A stretch of DNA of 64,000 nt, taken from NCBI GenBank assembly GCA_963922205.1, contig CAWUHX010000419.1, forward strand, positions 124,001 through 188,000, written 5' to 3'. The translations under genes and the position numbers were made by a program. Every line of letters begins with the position of its first letter. Within the stretch, counting starts at the first letter, position 1. The stretch comes from Romanomermis culicivorax. Taxonomy: Eukaryota > Nematoda > Enoplea > Mermithida > Mermithidae. Shown here in pieces: positions 1 to 11,199 of the stretch. The notes beneath the pieces were generated by a model. The model was not told where the DNA came from, did not search any database, and saw nothing but the letters and a program-made list of their open reading frames with translations.

Positions 1-100
1 GTGAGCGAAGTCGGGTAAAGACAAACCAACCAAAGCAGCGAGCGTAGTCGTGTAAAGACAAAGCAACCAAAGCAGCGAGCGTAGTCGCGTAAAGTACCAA
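1..100. repeat. Short tandem repeat, period about 37 bp
   Basis: About three copies of a unit containing GCGAGCGTAGTCG followed by GTAAAGACAAA lie head to tail; the two clear copies start near 38 and 75, and the first is partial. The window edge cuts the array, so its full size is unknown. It may be flank or the distal part of the LTR-like sequence that ends at 498. Confidence 0.6.
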
Positions 101-174
101 CAAACTAAAGACTCATTCTTCTTCAATTTCCGAGTTGACATCCACGTTCTTGGGGCGTAGTTCTGAGAGCCCCC

Positions 175-498
175 TGTGCATAATTAGTTTCCAAATTGTC
201 GGAGGTTCAAAACATATGAACCCATTTTTGTATTTTGAGGAAAAGTGTTTTTAGTTTTAGAATGTGCCAACCTTTCCATTTCCTGCTGAGTAAATTACAA
301 GTGCGAAAATGTGTGACAAAAACAAAGTACTTGAAAAATAGTCTGGTTTCCAACTAGGAACCCAGACTCTCGAAAACAATAGAGAACACTAATGGATTTC
401 TAATATGGTACATGTGATGAGAAAATGAGGAATAAATAGAATATATATTTTCGCGAAAACTTACACAAAAATTATACAAATTTTTACACTCCTTGACA
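175..498 (-). repeat. Probable 3' LTR of a decayed retrovirus-like element
   Basis: Read on the minus strand, a purine tract (AAGGAGGGGAA, 499-509) is followed at once by TGTCAAGGAGTGT, the usual arrangement of polypurine tract and LTR start. The LTR therefore begins at 498 and runs towards position 1. Its far end is not clear: a TG at about 175 is one candidate, and it could also extend past the window edge. No second copy is visible in the window, so the call rests on the purine tract/TG junction and on the retroviral coding debris directly upstream. Confidence 0.45.
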
Positions 499-1139
499 TT
501 CCCCTCCTTACAAAGCCCTCAGTGGCAACCTTCTCTTGTGGTTTTGATGCCGTGACGACTAAAGCAATGATGCCAAATCGAGCCGACCAAGTGTTGATGA
601 TGCCTGACACGTTTGACTTTGCTGGACCGGTTAGATGACGCGGTAGGATGGATGGCAGAGATGCGGGGATGGAACCGGACAGTATCATTAATGTGCAATT
701 TGTAAACTTTCTGTGTATTGGGTTGCTAAATTTCGACATTTGGATATGCAACTTTGACAATTTTGTATGGTCCGTGCTGCTATGAGACAAGCTTATCAGC
801 CAACCATTTCTTGAAATCTTGTTTTTCAATTATGTTTTTGGTTTTTGCTTCTTCAAGTTGTATGCTGTGAGTCTTTTCTGTTTTTGAAACAAAATTTTTT
901 ATGCTGCCCACACAAGTATTTTGAAAAAGCTTTATCTTGTCCGTTAGGGGATTCATAACCAAAATTCGAATTCTGCCCTCAATATTTGGCGAAACTGAAG
1001 CTGCAAAACAGACTCCTGCTTTTTGAACTAGGGTGTCACTGGGTTCAAACTGAACCACAGGCACATCTCTATACATGTCCGAAATGGCAACGGACAATTG
1101 GGTAACCGAATGGGGCGGCAAAATGAGATTTTGATCCAA
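499..1139 (-). pseudogene. Post-protease spacer joined to an integrase tail (internally deleted pol)
   Basis: From 1139 to 780 the frame is open. It resembles the beta-rich spacer that follows the protease in gypsy-like Pol; the intact element at 16959-21905 has an equivalent at residues 410-505. After a TAG at 780-782 the same frame continues with GPYKIVKVAYPNVEI, a stop, and KLHINDTVRFHP, which resembles the very end of a retroviral integrase C-terminal domain. Reverse transcriptase, RNase H and most of integrase are missing, so an in-frame internal deletion is inferred. Function is lost. Confidence 0.5.
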
Positions 1140-1157
1140 ATGAATACCACCATGTCT

Positions 1158-1673
1158 TCATAAGGGATGATACTGTAGGCCAGTGCATGGGATGATCGTG
1201 TTTCCAAGTCGCACAAAACTTTTTTCATTGAATATGGACCATTCTCTAAACCGAAACAAGAAGCTTGAATCCAAAAGTAGGTCAGCAGGACAATTTTCTT
1301 GTATGTACGCCAACAGGGTTTGACTTTCTGTGCCTGCTTGCATAGTGATGAAAGTGGAACTGACAAGTTCCACACCTAAATTATTGGCTGATATGGGCAC
1401 AACAGTTGTTGGGTTAATGCCAATATCTTCAATCTTATCTGTGATTTTCTTATCAATTATGGTGTAAGTAGCGCCACAATCAACCATGGCATTAGCTAGA
1501 ACCCACTTATTTACAATTATGTTTATGTGGGGGGTTCTTTGATCATGTAGTTTCATGCTGTTTATATATTCCAACTTCGGGGCTGAAGGAGCTTGGTGAT
1601 CTGGTACTACAATATATCTATGGCTAGTATGGGAACTTTGCATATTTGCCAGTTCTAAGAGTGCTTGACCCAA
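1158..1673 (-). pseudogene. Retroviral-type aspartic protease remnant
   Basis: This 171-codon open frame carries AMVDCGATYTII, which matches the active-site loop of retropepsins (Asp-Thr/Ser-Gly-Ala), with Cys in place of Thr/Ser. A downstream ADLLLDSSFLF matches the conserved second motif before the C-terminal strand. In a live element it would cut Gag-Pol inside the particle. It lies in the same reading frame as the envelope-like frame upstream, separated only by the stop at 1701-1703 and about 27 bases. The frame itself is unbroken, but the pol that should follow is deleted, so the element is dead. Confidence 0.65.
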
Positions 1674-1700
1674 GCTGGGCAGTAGGGGTTGTGTTTGTGA

Positions 1701-3480
1701 TCAATTTTGAGGTCTTGTTGGTAGCTCATACGTGATGTTTCTCATTTGTTTCGTAAAGTTTAAGCATCCCTTTAACCAAAAGCACACATAGAGGGTTCCA
1801 ACTATAGTTGCAACTATGACCACCAAATTAATCAACATTTGAAGGGGTCCTTTGAGCAAATTGTTTAAACCCCGTGTCATACCTTGTTGGGTACCAACAA
1901 TTACGTGTTCTAGGGCTTGACCGGCCCCTGAAAGGGTGTGACCAAGAGCTTGGCTGCTCCCTGAAAGAACTTCATACATAGAGCTGGAGTGAAGTGACAT
2001 TTCTGATGTATAATTGATTAGTCTGTCCACAACCTGTTCCAGGTTGTGTGTTTTGTACATGTACTGTTTCAAAAAAGTCAAACAGATTGACACCGCTGCC
2101 AGCTTATCGTGAAAAAGGGGTAGTGCATCGAAATGGAATACTGTGAAGTTGCTGTTCCAAATCACTTCAAGTGGGATCTTGCTAACATGGGTTTTGCTGG
2201 TTTTACTGGACCAAGTGTTATTAATTTTGAATTGGGGCATGTGCCTATGGTTGCAGTTGACCTTTTGACTTTCTTCCATGAGGTCGGTGCCATCTGGGGT
2301 CACAAATGTGAGTTTGTTATTGACCACCACCAGAAGATTTTTGAAGCAAGTCCCATTAATTTTGTGATTTTTATACACCACAGACGCATTGATCTGATGA
2401 CAGGGCCATAGGGTTATGGCCTCTCCTGTAAATTCTGCTGTGATGTCAGTTCATTCTAGAAAAGCTCTAGCTCCAAGGGTTGTGTCTAGCCGCAACAACT
2501 ACCATATCAAGTCCAGATGGCGCTGGGCTTAGCGGCAAAGTTCATTCCACACATTTTGAAAACTTTGCAGTTCAAAATTACATATTTTTTCTTCAAGAAA
2601 ATCGAGTTTTAAATTTATGGGGTCAAACTCCACATTATTACACGTATAAAGGGTGCTTATTTGTTTACTGGATTCACCTTGGGTAAAATTTGATGAGTCA
2701 AACCAAACCACAATGCCCTGCTCAGTGTAAAGTGTGTTTTTGAGTTCTGGGCAATTCAAGTGCTCAAACGAGTTATTTGTAACAAAAAATGCTGCTTGCA
2801 TATCATCAATGACCATGTGGGACCCACTTATTTTGATTTTGTACGAGTTTTTGAGTTCGAATGGGCAAATTTTTTCTAAAGGGGTTTCATCCCACACTAT
2901 GACACCATCAGCCATGATGCAATGGCTGGCCTTTGCTTTATAACTGCCTAAATCTCCAAGGGTGCTGATAAGATTCTTGCCGTCCCAAGAGGTGACTTGT
3001 CCCTCTTCCACAATCAAATTTTCTACTGTTAGACAGTTATCAAAACAGCACCACTTATACTGTAGGTCAAGTTTATTGTTTGTTGACCAAATGCGGGAGG
3101 TAGTTTCATTCACAGACTGACCCTGGAAGGTTTTCGTTTCCATTGCTATTTTGCATTCGCAAGGGGTCAAAATTTGTATGGAAATTTGGTCAAAAGTTAT
3201 ACTTTTTGAGCCCAAAAACCCAACTCATGTACAGATTTTTTCGCGTCCGAAGGGTACATTCGAACCCTGTTGTATTTTTGGGTTTGGCCAAAGGTGTATA
3301 GATCTGTCCTGTGATAAGAGTTGGATTTTCACTCGAAGGTGGCCTAACACATGCAACAGCTTTTGGGATTTCTATGGCATGCCCACTGGTCGAAGTTCCA
3401 CAAAGTTGAAAGGTTTTTATTTGTCCGCCGGCCATGGGGCACAAAAATACACACAATAGTATGCATAAATTTAAAAAAAT
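1701..3480 (-). pseudogene. Envelope-like viral glycoprotein remnant
   Basis: Three open segments (about 3480-3190, 3215-2529 and about 2460-1701) look like one broken glycoprotein. The first starts with a hydrophobic signal-peptide-like stretch (ILLCVFLCP). The middle is rich in Cys, Trp and N-glycosylation sequons. The last ends with a stem, a transmembrane segment (INLVVIVATIVGTLYVCFWL) and a short basic tail. A frameshift near 3200 and stops between 2381 and 2531 break it. The style is that of the glycoproteins some LTR elements took from negative-strand RNA viruses (chuvirus/mononegavirus-like), but the family was assigned by eye. No ATG precedes the signal peptide in frame, so a spliced start is possible. 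Confidence 0.5.
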
Positions 3481-3813
3481 TCCTGCACGAATTTCTTTAT
3501 TTTATCATGCCTTTCTGGCTTTGGCGCCCTTTTGTCAGTTCTTGTGGGCCTGCGTGTGTTTGCTTTTGCATTGGCTACAAGGGCAATAACAGTCATTTCC
3601 GCTACACCCTGAAAAAATTTTTGTTTTATTGTATGTGCATGCAAGTTTCTTTTGTTGCAGTCAATTTTACCTAACTGTCTCCAAATAGGCATTTGGGGAG
3701 CTTCCTCTCGCAATGCGGCCATGTTTGGCTCCAAAGAGCCGGGTTCCAATAATGGAACCCTGGGTTGTCTTTCAATTTTTGGAATTCGATATTTTTGGGG
3801 TGGGGGGGCTGCG
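3471..3813 (-). other. Unassigned open frame upstream of the envelope-like remnant
   Basis: This minus-strand frame is open from the solo LTR boundary at 3813 to a stop at 3471. It is rich in Pro, Lys and Arg (for example RRPTRTDKRAPKPERH near the end) and shows no domain I recognise. It could be the tail of a retroelement polyprotein or the 5' part of the env message. Across the solo LTR insertion, the frame would continue into the integrase debris at 4440 after one TGA. Confidence 0.3.
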
Positions 3814-4428
3814 TGTTGTGCAGGTCTTTCCTTAAGAGGCGTAAGAAAAGACTGGGTCTGAACTGACCTGTTAGAACTGATACCTTGGCTAAGCCTCGGT
3901 GATTAGTGCAACAGTCCGGTTATCCCCAGACCTACAACAACAAAGATAAACTTCGTTCTAAATACGGGGGCCTTACCAAGGACCTCCGCAGTCTCCCAGA
4001 TGAGACAAGGAATCCCCTCAGGGATAAACTTACTTGGGTATAACCCGAAAGGGGTTTCCCAAAACTTACTTGACGTAAGCCGGCTCCTGGGCCTCTGGCC
4101 CTCCGCCTTCGTCGACGCGGATTATCTAAATAAACAAACGAATATATTAAGCAATAAGTCAGGTGAAATATGTAAAAAGAATGTGGGTATACCACAGTGC
4201 AATACTCATAAAGAAAACAAGTTGCTGGGAAAATTGTATTTAGGGACGCCAGCAAAATGACCAAAAATATAATAGAAACTCGAAATTAGTGAACAATGAT
4301 TTTCACTATCACTTTCATTCTTTCTTTGGCGCTCCATTCTATGCAAATGTCTGCGCCGCTGGTCGTCCCTGTCGTCGATTTGCATGTCGATTTCCCCACA
4401 CGAATTGGCATCAACAGGGTGCCCAACA
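3814..4428 (-). mobile_element. Solo LTR, same family as the complete Ty3/gypsy element
   Basis: This 615-bp copy runs from TGTTGTGCAGG to GTGCCCAACA and is closely similar, but not identical, to the LTRs at 9838 and 23891. It is flanked by a perfect 4-bp duplication, TGCG (3810-3813 and 4429-4432). Both the ends and the TSD fit a Ty3/gypsy insertion later reduced by LTR-LTR recombination. The differences from the young pair show an older insertion. By comparison with the full element it is read on the minus strand. Confidence 0.93.
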
Positions 4429-4439
4429 TGCGAATCCTC

Positions 4440-5190
4440 AACTCTTGATTACACTAGACTTACATTTCCTGAAAAGATTTTCAACAATTTCAGCTTTATT
4501 CATATCAGTAACATCAATGGGAGCAACACCTATGGTCCATGCCTAGTCAAGTTGTAAGAGCTTAGCAGGAGGAGTAGAATGTTTAGGTACTGGTATGTAT
4601 TATTTTGAGTAAAGTGACGCCACATTGTTTCCTCTAAAGTTCTATTGAACCACTCAACAATGCTAGCCTTAGTTTCACTAGCAGTTATGAAAAAACTAAT
4701 GCCAAGCTTTTTTAATAAGGCCTGGAAGGCTTTGTTTGTAAACTATGTACCAGCATCAGTCTGTATTTTTTGTGGTTTTCTGCCAGATTTCAAAATTGTT
4801 TGGAAGGCATGCAAAATAGATGATGTAGATGATTCAAGATGATTCAAGGCTACAGACCATACAAATTTTGACTGGACATCTATACAATTTAAAACAAATT
4901 TGTATCCATCATTATGCCTGGTGAGTGAACTGAGGTCTGCAAGATCCATTTGCCACTGTTCTTCAATATCAGTAACTAGAACATTATTCCTGGGGTAAAA
5001 GCACATAGCATACTTGTGTACAGTATATGTTGGCTGTTTTTGTAACCATTCCTTAACTGAACTCAGGGTGACCCTGGGATTACTTGCTTTTGACTGTCAT
5101 AACAGGTTCTGAACACTACAATACCCTGTGCTTGGATTAAAGTATATGCTTTCAAAGAGCTTATCCATTTTTCTTATGCATGCTGCTGTA
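4440..5190 (-). pseudogene. Polinton/Maverick-type integrase remnant
   Basis: Minus-strand pieces in two frames resemble the retroviral-like integrase of Polintons. In order they are an N-terminal zone (YFNPSTGYCSVQNL; VKEWLQKQPTYTVHKYA), the core motif MDLADLSSLTRHNDGYKFVLNCIDV, QTDAGT, then ETKASIVEWFNRTLEETMW, and a C-terminal TIGVAPIDVTDMNKAE. The first Asp is at about 4946, the second at about 4746, and the Glu belongs to the SIVEW block near 4650. Stops follow QTDAGT and occur near 5094, and there is a frameshift near 4570, so it cannot be functional. No other Polinton genes (polymerase B, capsid, ATPase) were recognised nearby. Confidence 0.6.
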
Positions 5191-5200
5191 AAACTTTTAT

Positions 5201-5473
5201 TTATACATCTGCAATATTGAATCTGACACTTTTTGTACTAGTCCCAGGTTTTTTTGAGAACAGGTTCTCTAAATATTGTCTCAACAATTTCAATAGAGTC
5301 AGTATTGTTAGTACAGCCAAAAGAGCCACACAATACCATATCTCAGTAAAAACTGTTTTTCCATTATGCTTTTTCAGGCAAGCTAGAAAATGTTCAATAG
5401 TGTGGTTATGTTTTTTCTTCATTTTAGAGAGCCAGCCAACTTTTATAGCCAGCAGTACATAAAAAACAACCAA
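5201..5473 (-). other. Short ORF with one hydrophobic segment, unassigned
   Basis: This 90-codon frame sits just upstream of the integrase debris on the same strand. It has a basic N-terminal third, a hydrophobic run (WYCVALLAVLTILTLLKLL) that could be a membrane helix, and a polar tail. No family is recognised. It may be a small Polinton accessory gene or chance. Confidence 0.2.
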
Positions 5474-5917
5474 TCAATTTTGAAAGAGAGCCAGTTGTTG
5501 TTTGTTTACCTAAACTTTATTGATTGAAAACCTTCCCACTACATGAAACATTTTATGTAGATGAAAAGATGGGTAAAAGTCTCACATGGTTTTCTAATGG
5601 TAAGAAAGCAAATAGATAAAATTGAAACAGCTGTGAGGTAAAGTATTACAAGCTCAAGTGATTCACATGCTCATTGTTGTGAATCAAAGCAATGGAATAT
5701 GCTAGAGGCTTCCATAGTATTGCAGAAACCCTGTCTGTATCTACGACCAAACAACTCAACTGGAAGAAAAAAGTGGGTTAATGAAAAGTGAGCTGAGAAA
5801 ATGAATCATAAACTGACAACTTGTCTAAAGAAAAATGACGTAAGCATTTATTTGTTCGTCACAATTGAAGAAAGTTTTTATATGTGCATTTTGATTCAAT
5901 TTGACTTTAAAGAAAGA

Positions 5918-6361
5918 TCAAAAAGTGAGATAAGAAAAAACTAGAAAAAACCAGTATTTTTCAGCACAAATCATCAGAAAAAGGGATATTTGATGGAATT
6001 GATGCACAAGTTTACTCTTCCTCTCCTTCTTAAGATTAGAAGAGAGTAAAATTGGTTTGGGTTTTTTGATTTGCCTTGGAGGCTTTCTGGCCCAATCTAG
6101 TCTTAGTCCCTTCACTGTGCTCATGATCCATTGATCTGAAGTTAGTTTTGCCTAATTAGAAAAGAAGTGTTGAATCCAGCCAGCATTATTTTCTGTTAGT
6201 TGTGCAGTTTGCAAACAAACACACTGAGACACAAACTTGGTCTCGTTAGATGACCGATTTTTGTAATTTCTGTGATTTGCCATTTCTGGGTGTCCAAAAG
6301 TTGATGAATTTGAGTAAGACTCTTGTGAAAACCCATGACCCGTCAATGAAGTAGTCCACAA
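5918..6361 (-). pseudogene. DIRS-like reverse transcriptase N-terminal fragment
   Basis: Two minus-strand segments in one frame are separated by a stop at 6152-6154. The motif LTSDQWIMSTVKGLRLDW, then PPRQIKKPKPI, matches the approach to the RT domain typical of DIRS-type retrotransposons (a 'D.W.L..V.G' block followed by a Pro-rich linker). The catalytic RT motifs are not present, so this is a 5' scrap. Family assignment is from remembered motif patterns only. Confidence 0.45.
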
Positions 6362-6379
6362 AGCTAATCTTCTGAAAGC

Positions 6380-8090
6380 ATCGTGCAGCCTGTTTTCTTC
6401 CCGCTATCTTTTAAGCTGTTCCTCAAAGATTTCCTGAAAAGTGGAGGAGGGCAAAGCATGGTTTTTTGCCTCTATCTTCTGACTGTTGGCCTCCTTGGTA
6501 GGGATTGGACTGCTCGAAATCCGAGGAAGCAAGTGAGATTTGATGCCCAAACCTCACAGAATTTCGTAACAATGATTGTACGTAATATCCTGTAGAATAT
6601 AGCCGTGGTGATGAAGCTGTGTTTAACAGCATTCATCATGAAATTAGGGTCAAAGGACCCATGATCCTTCTCACTCAAAACTGCAATAAGAGGGAAGGTG
6701 CATTTTAGGATCAATTGGTGAAAAATTCAATGATGGTCATCTTTTTTGATCAGCCATTTTTTGTCTCTTTTGATGTAGGACTTGATGTCCTCATCCAGTA
6801 TCAGGGCTAAGGCCACCAGACACTTAGGAATCAGTATATTATTGTAGGGACTAGCTCGACCTTTTGATGTTTCAAAATGGCCTCTCACCTTGAAGTTGGT
6901 AATGGACTGAGTTTCTGTGTTGCAGTGTGTTTCCGCTGATTTTCACGATTTTCTTAATAGTTTGTCGATTTCCTAAAAACGCCCTCAAGTACAACACATC
7001 CAACCATGCGCGACCTGGCCCAGCATGACGGTTACTGTAGAAGACGGTTTTTGTGAATTAGTTAGTGTTTTACTATTGATTATTCTCGTGCGTCTCGTCT
7101 CTCATATTATAATTATCATTTCGCCTGTACATTACTCACCTGGTTTTTATATTGGTAAGATGTCATGTTTTTTGGAAGGGGCGATTTTTAGGTAAGTTTT
7201 ATAAATAAATGTTTAGTTAGAAAAGTGTTTTATTTGTGTAGAAAAGTGTGTTACCATGTCTGACTAGTTTTAGTCAGGCATTTCTTGGGCAGGTAGTATT
7301 CTGTTCTTGACTTCTCGTCCCTGAGTGAGGAGTCATTCTGAGGTTTAGGGCAGGCCCAGGGAAGCACTGGCGTTAAGGTCGATTCCTGGCTATCTCTCCT
7401 GCACATTGTTGATTTTACACCCCTTCCTCCGACCAGACGGATCAAGGAGGCAAGAAATCGGGCAAAGCCGCCCCAAATGCCCATCCTAATCTTCAAATAC
7501 AACATCTGTCAGAAGAATCAGACATTTTCTATCCGACGTAATATCCTCCGAAAAAATTGGAATTTCAGCTTCTAAAGCTACTGAGGAAGAGTCGATGATA
7601 TGATCTGACCATTCTGTTTCCATGTGTTGATCCTCTAAATGATCCTTGCCATCAAAGGATGAATGTTTATCAACTTTGGAGGCTGTTTCAAGATGCGCCC
7701 CACAATTTTCTTCAGTCAAAGACTTGGGTGGTGCCTCAATGGAGGATGTAGTGACCCCAAGTTCCAAGTAACACGTTTTCATCGAAGGAATGGGTGACCT
7801 CGATCTAATTTTTGAATTTGAAGGTGAAGACAACGAGGAAGAAGACAATGATGTATGACGCGATTTTCAGCCATAATTACTGTTGCTGGGCCAACTATGA
7901 TGATGGTGGCTATTGGAATTTCTGGAACGTCCAGTTGAAGTATGACGAGATGACCGATTAGAGGCACACCCTTTGCTAGAGCCAAGAGAACTGACAGAAC
8001 GTATGGAAGCTCTATTACAAATCATAGGCGAAGGCATATTGGCCCAAAGGGAAAAGTTAATAGAGTGAGGTCGAATGAACAATGAGAAAG
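6380..8090 (-). other. Possible coding debris upstream of the DIRS-like fragment
   Basis: Broken minus-strand frames continue upstream. A Ser/His/Arg-rich stretch spans about 8082-7486, with one in-frame TGA at 7867-7869. Other open pieces lie at 7505-7251 and 6840-6423. A low-complexity serine-rich start followed by an all-helical region would fit a DIRS Gag-like ORF1, but no diagnostic motif is visible. Treat it as unassigned. Confidence 0.25.
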
Positions 8091-8384
8091 AGGCGTTTTT
8101 TCTAGCTAACAGCTACAGTTGTGGGTAGAGCTTATTATCGAGCTGATGGGGATGAACATGCATTTAGTTAAGTCGAAGCATTAAAGAAAAATTTTGGGTT
8201 TTGCTGATGAGTTATCAATGCACCACGTAGGTTTGAATTTGTGAGAAAATTCGAAATATGCAAATGTATGGAATTTTAAAATGCAAATGGCGAAAATAAA
8301 TGGTCTCCAGACTTTTTAATTGCCCGCCTGATTCGAAAGAGCATTTTTTCTTCTATGAGAAACGTTGAAAAAAATTTCGTGGGA

Positions 8385-8625
8385 CTTCTTCATGTAAATG
8401 ACCAAATTTTTCATCACTTGAAACATTTTTTCACCAATTGAAAAAATTTGTTACCACTTGAAAAAAATGTTGCCTTTGAACATGATGCACACATTTTTTC
8501 AAGATGCATCGCAAAAAATTCAAGATGTTGGAGTTTTTTGATATTCGAATTTTTCTCGAGTGCATCACATTTTTTCAAGATAATCTTGAAAAAAAATCAA
8601 GATTGCATATTTAAGTAAAATTGTA
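8385..8625. repeat. Cluster of short CTTGAAAAAAT/ATTTTTTCAAG palindromic motifs
   Basis: Irregular repeats of CACTTGAAA(A)n and TTTTTTCAAGAT, in both orientations, fill about 240 bp. The sequence theme is the same as in the cleaner cluster at 9480-9690. No coding potential is seen. Confidence 0.6.
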
Positions 8626-9479
8626 ACACCCACTTTTTTTCTATACTTTTACTTGAATCAATCCGTTCAATTTTCCAAATGTCTACGGGGACGACACACG
8701 ACAATGATACGAAATATTGGTAAACAATAACAATAATAACGAACACAATATCACCGACTGCTTTCTTCAGTGTCGACCTAGCATGATAATAGGAGTTTAA
8801 GCTTCCACACGCGGTTTTTATAAAGATAAAACATGAATAAATCTTATTTCATGCTTTCTTCGCCTTTTATACTGCTTCCTGTTGGCCACTCCCTTGATCC
8901 ATGGGGGGTCCACTTGAATCTTCTTCCACTAATCGTCGCTTCCGAGTACTGTATGCTCACCTAACCACACCTTCCATGCTTTCTAACTATCGTATGCTTA
9001 AAATGCCTTTTTATGTTACGCTTGCTTCTCTGTCTATGTGCTTCCGACCTATGGTGGCTCAGCCATGCCTACGTGCTTTCTTATTAATTATGTGTGTATA
9101 TGCTTCTGTAATGAACCACGGCTACTGTTCCACTTGAGACTGGTGTCTGGGTTGGGGTTTCTACTTTTTATTATGGGGCAGATGTATTTATGATTTTGGG
9201 GGTAATTATTGTAGCTATGGAATGTGTGTTTTCATGTGAGATTTGAGGGCCCAGTGCCGATGTGCAAATTAATTATGTACGTCTTTAATTGGGTCAATAA
9301 CGGCTTCTGGGTGCGAGACGTTCAAAACAGAACACTTCAAATGAATTTACAGGAATGTCAATATAGGAAAACTCAGACATCCTTGAGACAATAAATTATG
9401 GAATAAATTTATATACAGTAATAGAATACACATATCGTACATTGTGAATTTACACTGATGCATTAGCATCTACATTACA
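8626..9479. other. No recognisable feature
   Basis: The sequence is AT-rich. A plus-strand frame at 8901-9137 lacks any known motif and is probably chance. No RNA gene was seen. Confidence 0.4.
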
Positions 9480-9690
9480 AAATCAAGAAAGGTATCATCT
9501 CGAAAAAATCAAGATGGCATCTTGAATTAAAGTCAAGATCTCATTTTGAAAAAAATCAAGATCTTATCTTGGAAAAAATCAACATGGCATCTTGGAACAA
9601 ATCACGATGGCATCTTGAAAAAAATCAAGATCCCACATTGAGAGAATATCAAGATCCCATCTTGAAAAAAATTGAGATGGGCGGCTTATC
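9480..9690. repeat. Array of about seven short palindromes (ATCTTGAAAAAAATCAAGAT)
   Basis: Units about 25 bp apart each contain an inverted repeat of ATCTTGA and TCAAGAT around an A-rich loop, joined by GG, CC or similar spacers. Because every unit is itself a palindrome, the array could fold on either strand. Confidence 0.7.
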
Positions 9691-9837
9691 AAAGGTTGAG
9701 AACTTTTGAAACTAACCGATCAAAGGCATTGCTCCGCCTCCTGTTTGTGAACCCTTCAGTGGATTTTTGAGGTCATGTCTTACTGGCAGAGGGCGCGCTT
9801 GGTTTTTAAGTGGCAGTGGCTCGGGGAGGGTTAATTT

Positions 9838-10452
9838 TGTTGTGCAGGTCTTTCCTTAAGAGGCGTAAGAAAAGATTGGGTCTGAACTGACCTGTTAGAA
9901 CTGATACCTTGGCTAAGCCTCGGTGATCTGTGCAACAGTCCGTTTGTCCCCAGACCTACAACAACAAAGATAAACTTTGTGCTAAATACGGGGGCCTTAC
10001 CAAAGACCTCCGCAGTCTCCTAGATGAGACAAGGAATCCCCTCAGGGATAAACTTACTTGGGTATAACCCGAAAGGGGTTTCCCAAAACTTACTTGATGT
10101 AAGCCGGCGCCTGGGCCTCTGGCCCTCCGCCTTCGTCGATGCGAATAATCTAAACAAATAAACGAATATATTAAGCAATAAGTCCGACGAAATATGTAAA
10201 ACGAATGTGGGTACACCACAGTGAATAACTCATAAACAAAACAAGTTGCTGGGAAAGTTATATTTGGGGACGCCAGCAAAAATACCAAAAATATAATAAA
10301 AACGTGAATAAAGTGAAGAATGATTTCACTTTCACTTTTCGTCTTTCTTTGGCGCTCCATTCTATGCAAATGTCTGCGCCGCTGGTCGTCCCTGTCGTCG
10401 ATTTGCATGTCGATTTCCCCACACGAAATTGGCATCAACAGGGTGCCCAACA
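9838..10452 (-). repeat. 3' LTR of the Ty3/gypsy element
   Basis: 615 bp, offset from the other LTR by exactly 14,053 bases at both ends. The region just inside it (minus strand, 10453-10462) ends in the purine-rich GCGAGGGA, a short candidate polypurine tract. A 165-codon frame inside the LTR occurs in both copies and is not considered a gene. Confidence 0.95.
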
Positions 10453-11199
10453 TCCCTCGCGCGTCGAAACCGACCTACGGGAGGTAGAAAAAAAAAAAAC
10501 TTTTGGCCGGGTTACCCCGGCATTAAAAGAATTAATCAAAAAAGAAAAAATCTACAACTCCGGCTGACTCCTGATAAACAGTTTGTCTCACCGGACTCCC
10601 GTTTCACAGTCTGTCCTAATAGAACTCCTGTGCTGGTCGTTGGACACAACGAATACCAAGGGCTTCGCCGCAATGGCTGGCAAGTGACGTCCATTTTGAC
10701 CTCGGCATTGATGGAATAACCTCCTGCCCTAAGGAGTATGAGGTAAACGTCGGTGCCGGATGTGTGGTCGGCTTCGGGCTCGGCCGCTCGGTCTGCATGC
10801 TGTGTCAATTCGTTGGCCGTGGGTCTAACCGCATGCAAATCGACTTCCCGCGTCTCTATTTTTTCTAAATTAAACTAAAATACGAGATTATATGGCGATA
10901 CAAAAAGACGACGCGGGGTTGTACGGATATCACAAAATTTAAAATGCGCTAAAAAATTTGAGCAAGAATGTGGCCAAAAGTTAAAATATTTTTTACGGTT
11001 GCGTTTTTGCACCGGTTTTGTCAAAAAAGAGATTTTTGATGGCCAGCAGCACCGAAAAGAAATGTTTTTGGATTTTTTGTTTTTTGATTTTTTTGGATTT
11101 TTTGTGATTTTATTAGTGTTTTTGGGTTTTATGTTTTATGAAATAAGTAGAAAATATATGTACGAAAAAGAAATTTTTGGGCCAAAATTTTGCGGCTAT
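10453..11199 (-). other. 3' untranslated region of the retrotransposon
   Basis: About 750 bp lie between the ORF3 stop and the 3' LTR. They are AT-rich in the half next to ORF3. No ORF with recognisable motifs is seen. A run of T (minus strand, about 10489-10500) lies 40-50 bases before the LTR. Confidence 0.7.

Noticed and set aside
2133..2943. Plus-strand ORFs opposite the envelope-like remnant
   Set aside because: They have no motifs; the minus-strand frame has signal peptide, sequons and a membrane segment.
9480..9690. CRISPR-like array
   Set aside because: Units are palindromic with no constant-length unique spacers, and the genome is eukaryotic.
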